Shown: piece by piece, positions 43,692 through 51,913 of the stretch
Position numbering within the stretch: the stretch's first letter is position 1
Layout of the letters: each line of letters begins with the position of its first letter
Source: an uncultured Tenacibaculum sp.
Lineage (GTDB): Bacteria > Bacteroidota > Bacteroidia > Flavobacteriales > Flavobacteriaceae
Reading direction: 5' to 3'
NCBI GenBank assembly: GCA_947501615.1
Contig: CANMWK010000021.1
Location: forward strand, 1-64,000
Length of the DNA: 64,000 bases
Made by a program: the position numbers and the translations under genes
The notes under the pieces: model-generated
Databases searched by the model: none
Told to the model about the DNA's origin: nothing
The model's input: only the letters and a program-made list of their open reading frames with translations

Positions 43692-45437
43692 ATGAGCAGG
43701 CTTTTAATTTTACCTTATCATGTAAAAGAATCTAAAAAAACTTCTTTTACTAGCGAAGATATTTTGGAAGAATTAATAGATATTCTATCTACTTTCCCTT
43801 CGATTCACACCTCATCAAAATCCACAAGCAAATACCTATTTATTAACCCTGTACCTTTTAATGAACTAAAAAAAACGTATCATATTAACTTTTTAATTGA
43901 AGGAGGGATTAAAATAGTGAATGAAGAGTTTGTCATTTCATCAAGACTAATTAGTACTGAAAATGATAACATACTTTTTAAATGGAAATATTCTTTTGAA
44001 CCTAACGAATTAACTTCTGTTTTACAGAAGATTGCTTTTAAAACTCATAAACTAATAACTTCCAATCCAAAAAGTATTGAAGAAGATAAAAATAAGGCAC
44101 AAGAGTATTATTTAACTGGTTTAAGACATTGGAAAAAATATACTCATGAAGAGTTAAAAATTGCCATCAAACATTTTAAAAACTCTATTAAATACAATAA
44201 AAGTTTTGCTTTAGCATATGCAGCTATTGCAGATTGCTATTGTGTAATAGGTGTTATGGGATTTGAAGACCCTAAGAATTCTTTTACGACTGCTAAGTAT
44301 TATGTTCAAAACGCTTTTAGTTTAAACAATAAACGTTCAGAGACTTTTGTATCAGCAGCTTTAATTGATATGTTTCAAGATCGAGATTATAATCAAGCAA
44401 ACACTAACTTAATTCAAGCACTTCTTTTGAATAAAAACAATGTAAAAGTGCATCATGCATATGCGATGTATTACATACATGTCAATGATTTTTTATTAGC
44501 TGAAAAACATGCCTTAATTAATATTAAAAATGCCCCTTTAGAAACACCTCACTACCATATAATTGCTCAAATTTATTTGTATAAAAAAGAATTCAAAAAA
44601 GGACTAGATTATATAGAGAAAGCATTAGAAATCGACCCTAATTCTATTGAAATCAAAGAACTAGAAGGACACCTAAATATGCACTTAAATCATTTCGAAA
44701 AAGCCATTGATTGTTATCAAACATGTTTATATAAAAAGCCTAATGATTGTATTTACTATAGCAATTTAGCCTATGCTTTTTCAAAAAGCAATTATCATAT
44801 TGACAGTAGAAAAGTTACAGAGGATATGAACAAACTTAAAACTACTTTAAATAACTCCAGTAAGTTTAACTATGCTTTAAGTATTATTAAATTAGGACAA
44901 TTACAGTACGATGATTTTTTTAAGCATATAAATATTGCTTTAAATAAAGGACTGGGAATGTTTATTGGAGAATTAATTGGCAACCCTATTTACAATGAAG
45001 TAAGAAAAGATAAACGTTTTACTTTACTATTAAAAAAACTAAACTTAGATTCGTTTTCTAAGAAAAACCAAAAAAATAAGTTTCCTGCTTCAATTATTAC
45101 CATTACTACCAAAACAAAAGAAAAACTTACGCTAGATCCTCAAAACATTGCTTACATAGAAAGCCACGGGAATTATGCTAAAATATTTTGGTTTGAACAG
45201 AATATTCTAAAAAACAAATTACTTCGTATTTCTCTATCAGATTTTGAGCAACAGCTATCTAAGGTGACATACATACACAGGTGTCACAAATCCTATATCA
45301 TAAACACTAATGAAACATTAGCTATATCTGGTAATAGCAAAAACTATTTTTTCGAGAGTAATTATTATCCTATACGTATTCCTATATCTAGAAGTAAATC
45401 TTCTTATTTTTTAAAATTAATAAATGATGATAAATAA
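43692..45437 (+). CDS. TolB-like/TPR/LytTR transcriptional regulator
   Basis: A 581-residue soluble protein with three parts. Residues 1-125 (LLILPYHV, ILEELIDILSTFPSIHTSS, NFLIEGGIKIVNEEFVISSRLIS) resemble the TolB/FlgO-like domain that follows the output domain in CadC- and adenylate-cyclase-type proteins. Residues about 135-440 form tetratricopeptide repeats (ALAYAAIADCYCVIG, PHYHIIAQIYLYKKEFKKGLDYIEKALEIDPN). Residues about 475-575 are a LytTR DNA-binding domain (NIAYIESHGNYAKIF, LLRISLSDFEQQL, YIHRCHKSYIINTNE). No membrane segment or N-terminal HTH is seen. It should bind DNA through LytTR and sense a partner through the TPRs. Two unknown genes follow on the same strand. Confidence 0.85.
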   Translation: MSRLLILPYHVKESKKTSFTSEDILEELIDILSTFPSIHTSSKSTSKYLFINPVPFNELKKTYHINFLIEGGIKIVNEEFVISSRLISTENDNILFKWKYSFEPNELTSVLQKIAFKTHKLITSNPKSIEEDKNKAQEYYLTGLRHWKKYTHEELKIAIKHFKNSIKYNKSFALAYAAIADCYCVIGVMGFEDPKNSFTTAKYYVQNAFSLNNKRSETFVSAALIDMFQDRDYNQANTNLIQALLLNKNNVKVHHAYAMYYIHVNDFLLAEKHALINIKNAPLETPHYHIIAQIYLYKKEFKKGLDYIEKALEIDPNSIEIKELEGHLNMHLNHFEKAIDCYQTCLYKKPNDCIYYSNLAYAFSKSNYHIDSRKVTEDMNKLKTTLNNSSKFNYALSIIKLGQLQYDDFFKHINIALNKGLGMFIGELIGNPIYNEVRKDKRFTLLLKKLNLDSFSKKNQKNKFPASIITITTKTKEKLTLDPQNIAYIESHGNYAKIFWFEQNILKNKLLRISLSDFEQQLSKVTYIHRCHKSYIINTNETLAISGNSKNYFFESNYYPIRIPISRSKSSYFLKLINDDK

Positions 45438-45580
45438 CTAGGCCATTCAAAACAACCCTCCCTATTCATCACATTTACAATAGTTATTCTTCTATATTCT
45501 TCCCATTAATCCCAATTCATTAGAAAACCTACACAACAGCAATACATTCGTAGTGTTATTAATTCTAAAAATTTAAACCT

Positions 45581-46024
45581 ATGAGTGTAAAACTAGGAAT
45601 ACTATTTTTTATGGAATTCCTGTATCTATTAAACATCAATTTTAAAACAATTTTCCCTATGGAAGTTCTAACAGATAAAACAACCAATGGTGCTCGACAT
45701 TATCAAAAAAACTATACTGATTTTAACTATTATATAGAAACAATTGGAACAGTAACTATCGACGAAGTAACTTTAAACAACAATGAATTAAAAGCAATTT
45801 ATTCTTATAAACAGGGAAATCAGATTAGAAATGTAATCAGTTTATTAAAGCTTGATACTGATGGTTTTTATAAAGGAACCTGTACTACAAAAGTGAATAA
45901 TAAAACGCTATTTAGCGTTAATACATGGCTACGCTTTAACAAAAATGGAACTGCTTCGGGAAACTGGAGTTGGTCTGGAACACCAACAAATAACGACCCT
46001 ATAATTAAAATTTCAAAAAAATGA
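45581..46024 (+). CDS. Small protein of unknown function with hydrophobic N-terminus
   Basis: A 147-residue protein that I do not recognise. The first 25 residues are hydrophobic (MSVKLGILFFMEFLYLLN) and could be a signal anchor; an internal ATG at 45659 (MEVLTDK) is an alternative start that would give a soluble protein. The rest is predicted beta-rich, with FNYYIETIGTVTIDEV, FYKGTCTTKV and TASGNWSWSGTP. Its stop overlaps the next gene start (ATGA), so the two are translationally coupled. It lies 143 bp downstream of the LytTR regulator gene. Confidence 0.6.
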   Translation: MSVKLGILFFMEFLYLLNINFKTIFPMEVLTDKTTNGARHYQKNYTDFNYYIETIGTVTIDEVTLNNNELKAIYSYKQGNQIRNVISLLKLDTDGFYKGTCTTKVNNKTLFSVNTWLRFNKNGTASGNWSWSGTPTNNDPIIKISKK

Positions 46025-46725
46025 ACATTAAATCATTCATCTTAATCATATCATTATGTATATCTTACATATGCAAATCTCAACAATCTATGAATTCATC
46101 TATGGTGAAAACAACTAAAAGTCAAACAATTTCTTTAAAAAAGGGCGAATTATTTTTGGCTGTAATAGGTTATCAAATGCCTGATAAAGAAAGTTTACTT
46201 CAAGAATATTTCTCTATTGTCTTTCCTCCTGCACAAAAAAACGGTTTTACTCCTTTAGGACAATTACCCATTAAAAAAGTAGCCTCTGGTAATTTTATGC
46301 CTAATGAATTTATAGGACTATTCAAATGGCCTAATATGCAAAGTGTTCAGGCTTTTCTAAGTGAAGTCTCTCCTGATAGGTTAACTAAATTAAGAATGAA
46401 AATTTGGAGTGAGTTAAAACAACATATGGTTGTAGTTCAAGAAAACACTAACATTACTTTTAAAGAGGATAAAATATATGAAATGAAGATGTTATGGACT
46501 AATAAAAAAATAAAAACCAAACAAATAATTAAAAAAGGAGGAACGATTGTTTTAAATTCTCCTGTAGCTGGTTATGAAGATCTAGGTAAAAATACGGCTC
46601 CAAACCATCTACTTATTATTGAGTGGGATTCTGAAAAAATAGCAGAAAAATTTAATACGGAAAAAGGATTAAAAGTAAAAAAGGAAGAAGCTTTTTATAC
46701 TAGTTTTGCGTTTCCCAAAAAGTAA
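46021..46725 (+). CDS. Exported protein with DUF1330-like duplicated domain
   Basis: A 234-residue protein with an N-terminal signal peptide (SFILIISLCISYICKSQQ). The mature part looks like two dimeric alpha/beta-barrel (ferredoxin-like) units: one with LFLAVIGYQMPDKESLLQEYF, FIGLFKWPNMQSVQAFL, the other with NHLLIIEWDSEKIAEKFN, which resembles DUF1330/ABM-type proteins. No catalytic residue is recognised. It is coupled by a 4-bp ATGA overlap to the unknown gene upstream; it could bind or modify a small molecule in the periplasm. Confidence 0.6.
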   Translation: MNIKSFILIISLCISYICKSQQSMNSSMVKTTKSQTISLKKGELFLAVIGYQMPDKESLLQEYFSIVFPPAQKNGFTPLGQLPIKKVASGNFMPNEFIGLFKWPNMQSVQAFLSEVSPDRLTKLRMKIWSELKQHMVVVQENTNITFKEDKIYEMKMLWTNKKIKTKQIIKKGGTIVLNSPVAGYEDLGKNTAPNHLLIIEWDSEKIAEKFNTEKGLKVKKEEAFYTSFAFPKK

Positions 46726-46807
46726 TCTAAGGGAAAAATAAAGGATACCTTTTTTATTTTTTAAGTATCAAAATTTTTCATTTCTATATCAGCCTAAAAC
46801 TTTAAGC

Positions 46808-46836
46808 CCCTTGTGTTCTTTTACAAGGGTTTTAAA
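46808..46836 (+). terminator. Possible terminator for the plus-strand pair ending at 46725
   Basis: CCCTTGT and ACAAGGG form a 7-bp stem with an 8-nt loop, followed by TTTTAAAATTTT. It overlaps the last codons of the convergent oxyR gene. The T run is short, so the call is moderate. Confidence 0.5.
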
Positions 46837-47759
46837 ATTTTATATTCACTATTTTTTTGTGGTAAGTGTTCAATTACAGAATTCTGAATCAGTAATTTTA
46901 ATTCTGCTAATAACTTCTTTTTTACAAAAAACTTATGCGTAACTAAACCTACTTTTCGAACAGGAATTGGCTTGTCAAATTCAACTAATCTTTGTTGTAT
47001 AACAGATGATAAATCAGTAGTTGCTAAATATGGTAGAATTGTCATTCCTTTTCTAGCTCTTGTAATTCTCAATAAGCTATCCATAGAACCAGATTCAAAT
47101 TCAAAGTTTTCATCTCGATTTGTATATTGATCAGACAAATCACAAATTCGTTGTACTTGTGTTCTTAAACAGTGACCTTCTTGTAAAAGGCAAAGTTTAG
47201 AATAATCAATATCATTCACAGAAATCTTACTTGTAATATCACCTTCACTGCAATCATATAAAACAAAAGGTTCAGAATATAAATCTACTTCATTCAGCAT
47301 ATCATCTTCTAAAGGAAGCGCTAAAACTCCAACATCAATACTTCTTATTTTTAAAGCTTTTTGAATTTCACTTGTTGTCATTTCACGAATGATAATTTTT
47401 ACCTTCGGAAAAGCTTCAGCAAAATTTGTTAAAAATAGGGGTAATAGATATGGAGCGACAGTTGGAATAATTCCAATCTTTAATTCTCCAATCATTTCTC
47501 CTTTTAATTCCTGAACCAAATTATTTAAAGCGTCAACTTCACTTGCTAAAATTCGTAATCGTTTTATAATTTCTTCACCTTCTACTGTAATAGACACAGG
47601 CTTGGTTTTTCTATTGAAAATCTTAATCCCGATTTCCTTTTCAAACCTTCCAATCATAGTACTCAACGTAGATTGTGTGACAAAACATTTCTCTGCTGCA
47701 GCTTCAAAATTTTTTAAATCTACTACAGCTAATACGTACTGAAATTGTTGTATATTCAT
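46821..47759 (-). CDS. oxyR: OxyR-like LysR family peroxide sensor
   Basis: About 312 residues from the ATG at 47759, chosen because MNIQQFQYVLAVVDLKNF is the normal LysR start; a further ATG lies seven codons upstream. The HTH covers roughly 15-40. In the effector domain the two redox cysteines are conserved as C197 and C206 in GHCLRTQVQRIC, nine residues apart as in OxyR, followed by a SLLRITRARKGMTILP motif. It likely senses H2O2 by disulfide formation. It is divergent from katG, with a palindrome TGTAG-N7-CTACA between them, the likely binding site. Confidence 0.9.
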   Translation of the reverse strand: MNIQQFQYVLAVVDLKNFEAAAEKCFVTQSTLSTMIGRFEKEIGIKIFNRKTKPVSITVEGEEIIKRLRILASEVDALNNLVQELKGEMIGELKIGIIPTVAPYLLPLFLTNFAEAFPKVKIIIREMTTSEIQKALKIRSIDVGVLALPLEDDMLNEVDLYSEPFVLYDCSEGDITSKISVNDIDYSKLCLLQEGHCLRTQVQRICDLSDQYTNRDENFEFESGSMDSLLRITRARKGMTILPYLATTDLSSVIQQRLVEFDKPIPVRKVGLVTHKFFVKKKLLAELKLLIQNSVIEHLPQKNSEYKILKPL

Positions 47760-47789
47760 AATGAAGCAAATATAACACAATATTTACAC

Positions 47790-47806
47790 TGTAGATGTTA
47801 GCTACA
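47790..47806. promoter_or_regulatory. Candidate OxyR operator between oxyR and katG
   Basis: TGTAG-N7-CTACA (47790-47794 and 47802-47806) is an imperfect-length palindrome with the T...A ends of LysR-type sites. It lies 31 bp before the oxyR start and 66 bp before katG in the divergent 112-bp gap. No perfect -7 box was seen for katG; TACTTTG at 47841-47847 is the nearest. Confidence 0.6.
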
Positions 47807-47871
47807 CAAATATCGTTTTTATAAATAAAAATGATCCTCTTACTTTGTAACCTCTAATTAATCGAATAAAT

Positions 47872-50133
47872 ATGAAACTACATTTTTTTACAGGAATGTT
47901 TCTTGCGCTTTTGGTGTCGTGCAACAACACAGAAGTTAAAGAAGAAAAGCAAGAAGCCGGAAGTTGTCCCCTTGGTTTTGGTAAAACTCCATCAACAGGT
48001 TTAACCATTAAAGGAGAAGGAAAAACAACAAAAGATTGGTGGCGAAACAATTTAGACTTAACAGTCTTAAGACAAAATTCTTCATTATCAAATCCGTTAG
48101 GAGACTTTGATTATAAGAAAGAATTTGAAAGTTTAGATTACTTTGCTTTAAAAGAAGATATCGCTAAAACTTTAAAAGATTCTAAAGATTGGTGGCCGGC
48201 AGATTACGGTACATACGGTGGTTTATTTATTCGTATGGCTTGGCATAGTGCTGGAACTTACAGAACTGGTGATGGAAGAGGCGGAACAAGAGAAGGAAGA
48301 CAACGTTTTGCTCCACAAAATAGTTGGCCAGATAACGCAAACTTAGATAAAGCAAGAAGATTACTTTGGCCAGTTAAACAAAAATACGGTCAGAAAATTT
48401 CTTGGGCAGATTTAATGATTTTAGCAGGAAACGTTGCTTTAGAAAAATCCGGTTTTAGAACTATTGGTTTTGCTGGTGGTAGAGAAGATACTTGGGAACC
48501 ACAAACAAATGTATACTTTGGTTCCGAAACAGAATGGTTAGCTAATGACAAACGTTATAAAGACGGAGAATTAGAAACACCTTTAGCAGCTGTTCAAATG
48601 GGATTAATTTATGTAAATCCTGAAGGACCAAATGGTAATCCAGATCCGATTGCTTCTGCAAAAGATATTCGTGTTACTTTCGGAAGAATGGGAATGAATG
48701 ATGAAGAAACTGTAGCTTTAATTGCTGGTGGACATACATTAGGAAAAACTCACGGACAAGCAGGTGGGGATCATTTAGCAGCTTCACCTGAAGGTGCTGG
48801 AATTGAAGAACAAGGCTTGGGTTGGAAAAGTGATTATAAATCTGGAAAAGGTAAAGATGCAATTACATCTGGATTAGAAGTAATTTGGACAGTAACTCCG
48901 GATAAATGGAGCCAAGGATATTTTAAAACTTTATTTGAAAACGAATGGGTATTATCTAAAAGCCCAGGTGGTGCACATCAGTTTGAAGCAAAGAATTCTG
49001 TGATTAAATTTCCAGATGCATTTGATAAAACTAAATTCCACAACCCAACAATGTTAGTTACAGATATTGCTTTAATTAAAGATCCTGCTTACGAAAAAAT
49101 TTCTCGTCGTTTTTATGAAAACCCAAAAGAATTTGATGAAGCTTTTGCTCGTGCTTGGTTTAAATTAACACACAGAGATATGGGACCAAAATCAACATAT
49201 TTAGGTCCGGAAATTCCGAAAGAAGATTTTGTATGGCAAGACCCTATTTCAGCTGAAAAATCTTCAACGATTACTACAGCTGATCTTAACAGTTTAAAAT
49301 CTAAAATTGAAGCTTCTGGTTTAACAACTGGCGAATTAGTTTCAACTGCTTGGGCTTCTGCTTCTACATATAGAAATTCTGATAGACGTGGTGGTGCAAA
49401 CGGAGCAAGAATTCGTTTAGAACCTCAAGTAAACTGGGAATCTAACAATCCTACGCAACTGAAAAAAGTTTTAGCTGCTTATGAGAAGATTCAGCAAGGT
49501 TTTAATAAAGGAAATAAAAAAGTTTCTATTGCAGATTTAATTGTGTTAGGTGGAAATATAGCCATTGAAAATGCAGCAAAAAAAGCAGGAGTTTCTGTTA
49601 AAGTTCCTTTCATACCTGGAAGAGCTGATGCAACGCAAGAGCAAACTAATGTTGAAGGAATGGCTGTTTTAGAACCAATGGCTGACGGATTTAGAAATTA
49701 TCAGAAAACTGATTATACTTTATCTGCTGAACAACTATTAGTAGATAAAGCTCAACTATTAACTTTATCTGCTCCTGAAATGACTGTTTTATTAGGAGGA
49801 ATGAGAGCTTTAAATGCAAATTATAACGGATCGAAAATTGGAATTATGACTGCTACTCCTGGAACATTAACTAATGAATTCTTTGTGAATTTATTAAGTA
49901 TGCAATACAAATGGGAAGCTACTTCAGACAAGAAAGATCTTTTTAATATTAAAGATAGAGCTACAAACGAAATAAAGTGGACTGCTACTAGAGCTGATTT
50001 AATTTTCGGATCAAATTCAGAATTAAGAGCAATCTCTGAAGTTTATGCTAGTGAAGATGCAAAGGAGAAATTTGTAAAAGACTTTGTGAAAGCTTGGACT
50101 AAGGTTATGAACTTAGATAGATTTGATATTTAA
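47872..50133 (+). CDS. katG: Catalase-peroxidase with lipoprotein signal peptide
   Basis: A 753-residue two-domain heme catalase-peroxidase. RMAWHSAGTYRTGDGRGG holds the distal Trp and His, LIYVNPEGPNG the Tyr and FGRMGMNDEETVALIAGGHTLGKTHG the Met of the crosslink and the proximal heme His. The C-terminal inactive domain (STAWASASTYRNSDRRGGANGARIRLEPQ) is complete. The first 17 residues are a lipoprotein signal (MKLHFFTGMFLALLVSC, lipobox LVSC), followed by a charged linker (about 18-31) before the enzyme start. The usual KatG is cytoplasmic, so this form is predicted to be periplasmic and lipid-anchored. Divergent oxyR points to peroxide induction. Confidence 0.95.
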   Translation: MKLHFFTGMFLALLVSCNNTEVKEEKQEAGSCPLGFGKTPSTGLTIKGEGKTTKDWWRNNLDLTVLRQNSSLSNPLGDFDYKKEFESLDYFALKEDIAKTLKDSKDWWPADYGTYGGLFIRMAWHSAGTYRTGDGRGGTREGRQRFAPQNSWPDNANLDKARRLLWPVKQKYGQKISWADLMILAGNVALEKSGFRTIGFAGGREDTWEPQTNVYFGSETEWLANDKRYKDGELETPLAAVQMGLIYVNPEGPNGNPDPIASAKDIRVTFGRMGMNDEETVALIAGGHTLGKTHGQAGGDHLAASPEGAGIEEQGLGWKSDYKSGKGKDAITSGLEVIWTVTPDKWSQGYFKTLFENEWVLSKSPGGAHQFEAKNSVIKFPDAFDKTKFHNPTMLVTDIALIKDPAYEKISRRFYENPKEFDEAFARAWFKLTHRDMGPKSTYLGPEIPKEDFVWQDPISAEKSSTITTADLNSLKSKIEASGLTTGELVSTAWASASTYRNSDRRGGANGARIRLEPQVNWESNNPTQLKKVLAAYEKIQQGFNKGNKKVSIADLIVLGGNIAIENAAKKAGVSVKVPFIPGRADATQEQTNVEGMAVLEPMADGFRNYQKTDYTLSAEQLLVDKAQLLTLSAPEMTVLLGGMRALNANYNGSKIGIMTATPGTLTNEFFVNLLSMQYKWEATSDKKDLFNIKDRATNEIKWTATRADLIFGSNSELRAISEVYASEDAKEKFVKDFVKAWTKVMNLDRFDI

Positions 50134-50189
50134 TCATTGTGATAACAAATAATATAAATATCCATAATATGTAATAATAAGCTGACGTC

Positions 50190-50210
50190 AACCTGAACTG
50201 GTTTCAGGTT
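50190..50210 (+). other. Hairpin downstream of katG
   Basis: AACCTGAA and TTCAGGTT form a perfect 8-bp stem with a 5-nt loop, 57 bp after the katG stop. A T run is lacking, so it is only a weak terminator candidate. Confidence 0.4.
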
Positions 50211-50311
50211 CTCATTATAAATTATTTTAACTAACTTGATAAGAATCTCATTTCATTTCATCTGTTTTTAATTTCCTAAATTCGTAGGAAACAACCAGAG
50301 AAATACTTCAA

Positions 50312-51748
50312 ATGAGATTCTTATTCTTTTTTAGCTTACTATTATTTTTTTCTTGTAAGACTTCATCAAAAACAGAGAAAAAAGAACTTAAAACTTCAGT
50401 TTCAAAAAACGACACCATTCAAAGTTATACTGCTGAAGAAATTAAATCAGAAACATTACGATCTTGGGAAGCTTATAAAAAATATGCATGGGGTTACGAT
50501 GTGTTATTACCATTATCTAAATCAGGTTACAATTGGTACAAAGAATCTTTAGGAATTTCTCCTTTTGATGCCTATAGCACACTTACTGTAATGGGATTAA
50601 CGGAAGAAGCTAAAGAAATAGAAGAATACGCATTATCTAAAGACTGGAATCAGGATGTTTATGTTCAAGTTTTTGAAGTTAACATTCGAATTTTAGGTGG
50701 ATTATTAGCAATTTACGATCATACTCAAAATCCGAAAGTTTTAGAAAAAGCTATAGATTTTGCAGATCGATTATTACCTGCCTTTAACTCTCCGACTGGA
50801 ATGCCTTATCATTCTGTGAATTTAAAAACAGGAAAAACATCAGGAAATCAAGGTGAAGGAAAAGGAAATGTAGTTAATGTTGCTCAAGCTGCTACATATC
50901 TTTTCGAATTTGGAATTTTAAGTTACTATGCTAAAGATCCTAAATATTATCAAGCTGCAAAAAAAGCTACTAAAGCAGTGTTTAGTAGAAAATCTGAAAT
51001 TGGTCTTCCAGGAGATTTTATCGATGTTGAATCTGGAAAATGGACGAACAACTGGCATTATTTACAAGCTGGTGTAGATTCGTATTATGAATACATGTTT
51101 AAGAGTAACTTTCTATTTCCTGATCCTGAAATCAAAGAAATTTGGGAATATAGTTTAGGGAAAATCAATGAATATTTAGCAGAAGATTACAACGGTAAAC
51201 GCTTTTATACTTGTGTAAACATGCATACTGGTGAAGTTGTAAAAAGATCGGTTTCTCTTTACGATGCATTTTTTCCAGCAGTACAAGCTTTACATGGTGA
51301 CCTCGAAAATGCAGAAAAAAACATGGAAACTTGGGATTGGATTTGGAATAAATACGATTTACTTCCCACTCGATATTTATACGAAAAAGATGTTATTGAA
51401 TATGCAAATTCAGAATTGAATCCAGAAATTATTGAATCTGCTTATTATCTACATCAAATTACGGGTAAAGAAAAATATATCAACATGATTTACAAATATT
51501 GGAACGATTTAAAATTATGTTGTAGAAACGACGTTGCCTTTCACTCCATAGAAAATGTAAGTACTATGGAGAAAAAAGATTATTTAGCAACGTTCTTTTA
51601 TGCTGAAACTTTAAAATATTTTTATGTAGCTGTTGCTGATAAAGATCAATTTGATTTTAATGATTATGTTTTCAACACAGAAGCACATCCATTTAAAAGA
51701 AGTCATTTCGATCCTGAAAAAGCAAAAGAATATTTAGGTATTGAGTAG
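50312..51748 (+). CDS. GH47-like alpha-mannosidase lipoprotein
   Basis: A 478-residue lipoprotein: MRFLFFFSLLLFFSC has a lipobox (LFFSC, Cys15) followed by a Lys/Ser-rich linker. The rest matches the (alpha/alpha)7 barrel of class I alpha-1,2-mannosidases (GH47) in order: SWEAYKKYAWGYDVLLPLS, AYSTLTVMGL, VFEVNIRILGGLLAIYD, FADRLLPAFNSPTGMPY, FEFGILSYYAKDPKYYQAA, DSYYEYMFKS, ENVSTMEKKDYLATFFYAETLKYFY and the C-terminal YVFNTEAHPF with the Ca2+-ligand Thr. It would remove alpha-1,2-linked mannose from glycans at the cell envelope. It is not in an obvious operon with katG. The length is close to bacterial GH47 proteins. Confidence 0.85.
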   Translation: MRFLFFFSLLLFFSCKTSSKTEKKELKTSVSKNDTIQSYTAEEIKSETLRSWEAYKKYAWGYDVLLPLSKSGYNWYKESLGISPFDAYSTLTVMGLTEEAKEIEEYALSKDWNQDVYVQVFEVNIRILGGLLAIYDHTQNPKVLEKAIDFADRLLPAFNSPTGMPYHSVNLKTGKTSGNQGEGKGNVVNVAQAATYLFEFGILSYYAKDPKYYQAAKKATKAVFSRKSEIGLPGDFIDVESGKWTNNWHYLQAGVDSYYEYMFKSNFLFPDPEIKEIWEYSLGKINEYLAEDYNGKRFYTCVNMHTGEVVKRSVSLYDAFFPAVQALHGDLENAEKNMETWDWIWNKYDLLPTRYLYEKDVIEYANSELNPEIIESAYYLHQITGKEKYINMIYKYWNDLKLCCRNDVAFHSIENVSTMEKKDYLATFFYAETLKYFYVAVADKDQFDFNDYVFNTEAHPFKRSHFDPEKAKEYLGIE

Positions 51749-51806
51749 TTAAAAGCATTTAGCTCATAAATATAATTAGCCTACTTCAATTATATAAATA
51801 ACAAAT

Positions 51807-51890
51807 TTTAGTTTTTTTACAGTTGCCTTCTTTTTCTTGACTCTTGACTCTTGACTCTTGACTCTTGACTCTTGACTGTAAAAAACTAAA
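51807..51890. repeat. Inverted repeat with six tandem CTTGACT copies in its loop
   Basis: TTTAGTTTTTTTACAGT (51807-51823) and ACTGTAAAAAACTAAA (51875-51890) are inverted copies differing by one bulged T. The loop contains six perfect tandem copies of the 7-bp unit CTTGACT (51836-51877); the last copy overlaps the right arm by 3 bp. It lies between the convergent GH47 and acetyltransferase genes, so it could act as a bidirectional terminator or a small mobile-type repeat. Confidence 0.8.
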
Positions 51891-51913
51891 TTAGACAATG
51901 ATATAACATCAAA

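Noticed and set aside
47802..48050. 82-codon minus-strand frame across the katG start
   Set aside because: It overlaps the oxyR-katG operator and the katG signal peptide on the other strand and has no recognisable motif.
51836..51877. CRISPR array or satellite
   Set aside because: The unit is 7 bp with no spacers and only six copies, so it is a simple tandem repeat, not a CRISPR array.
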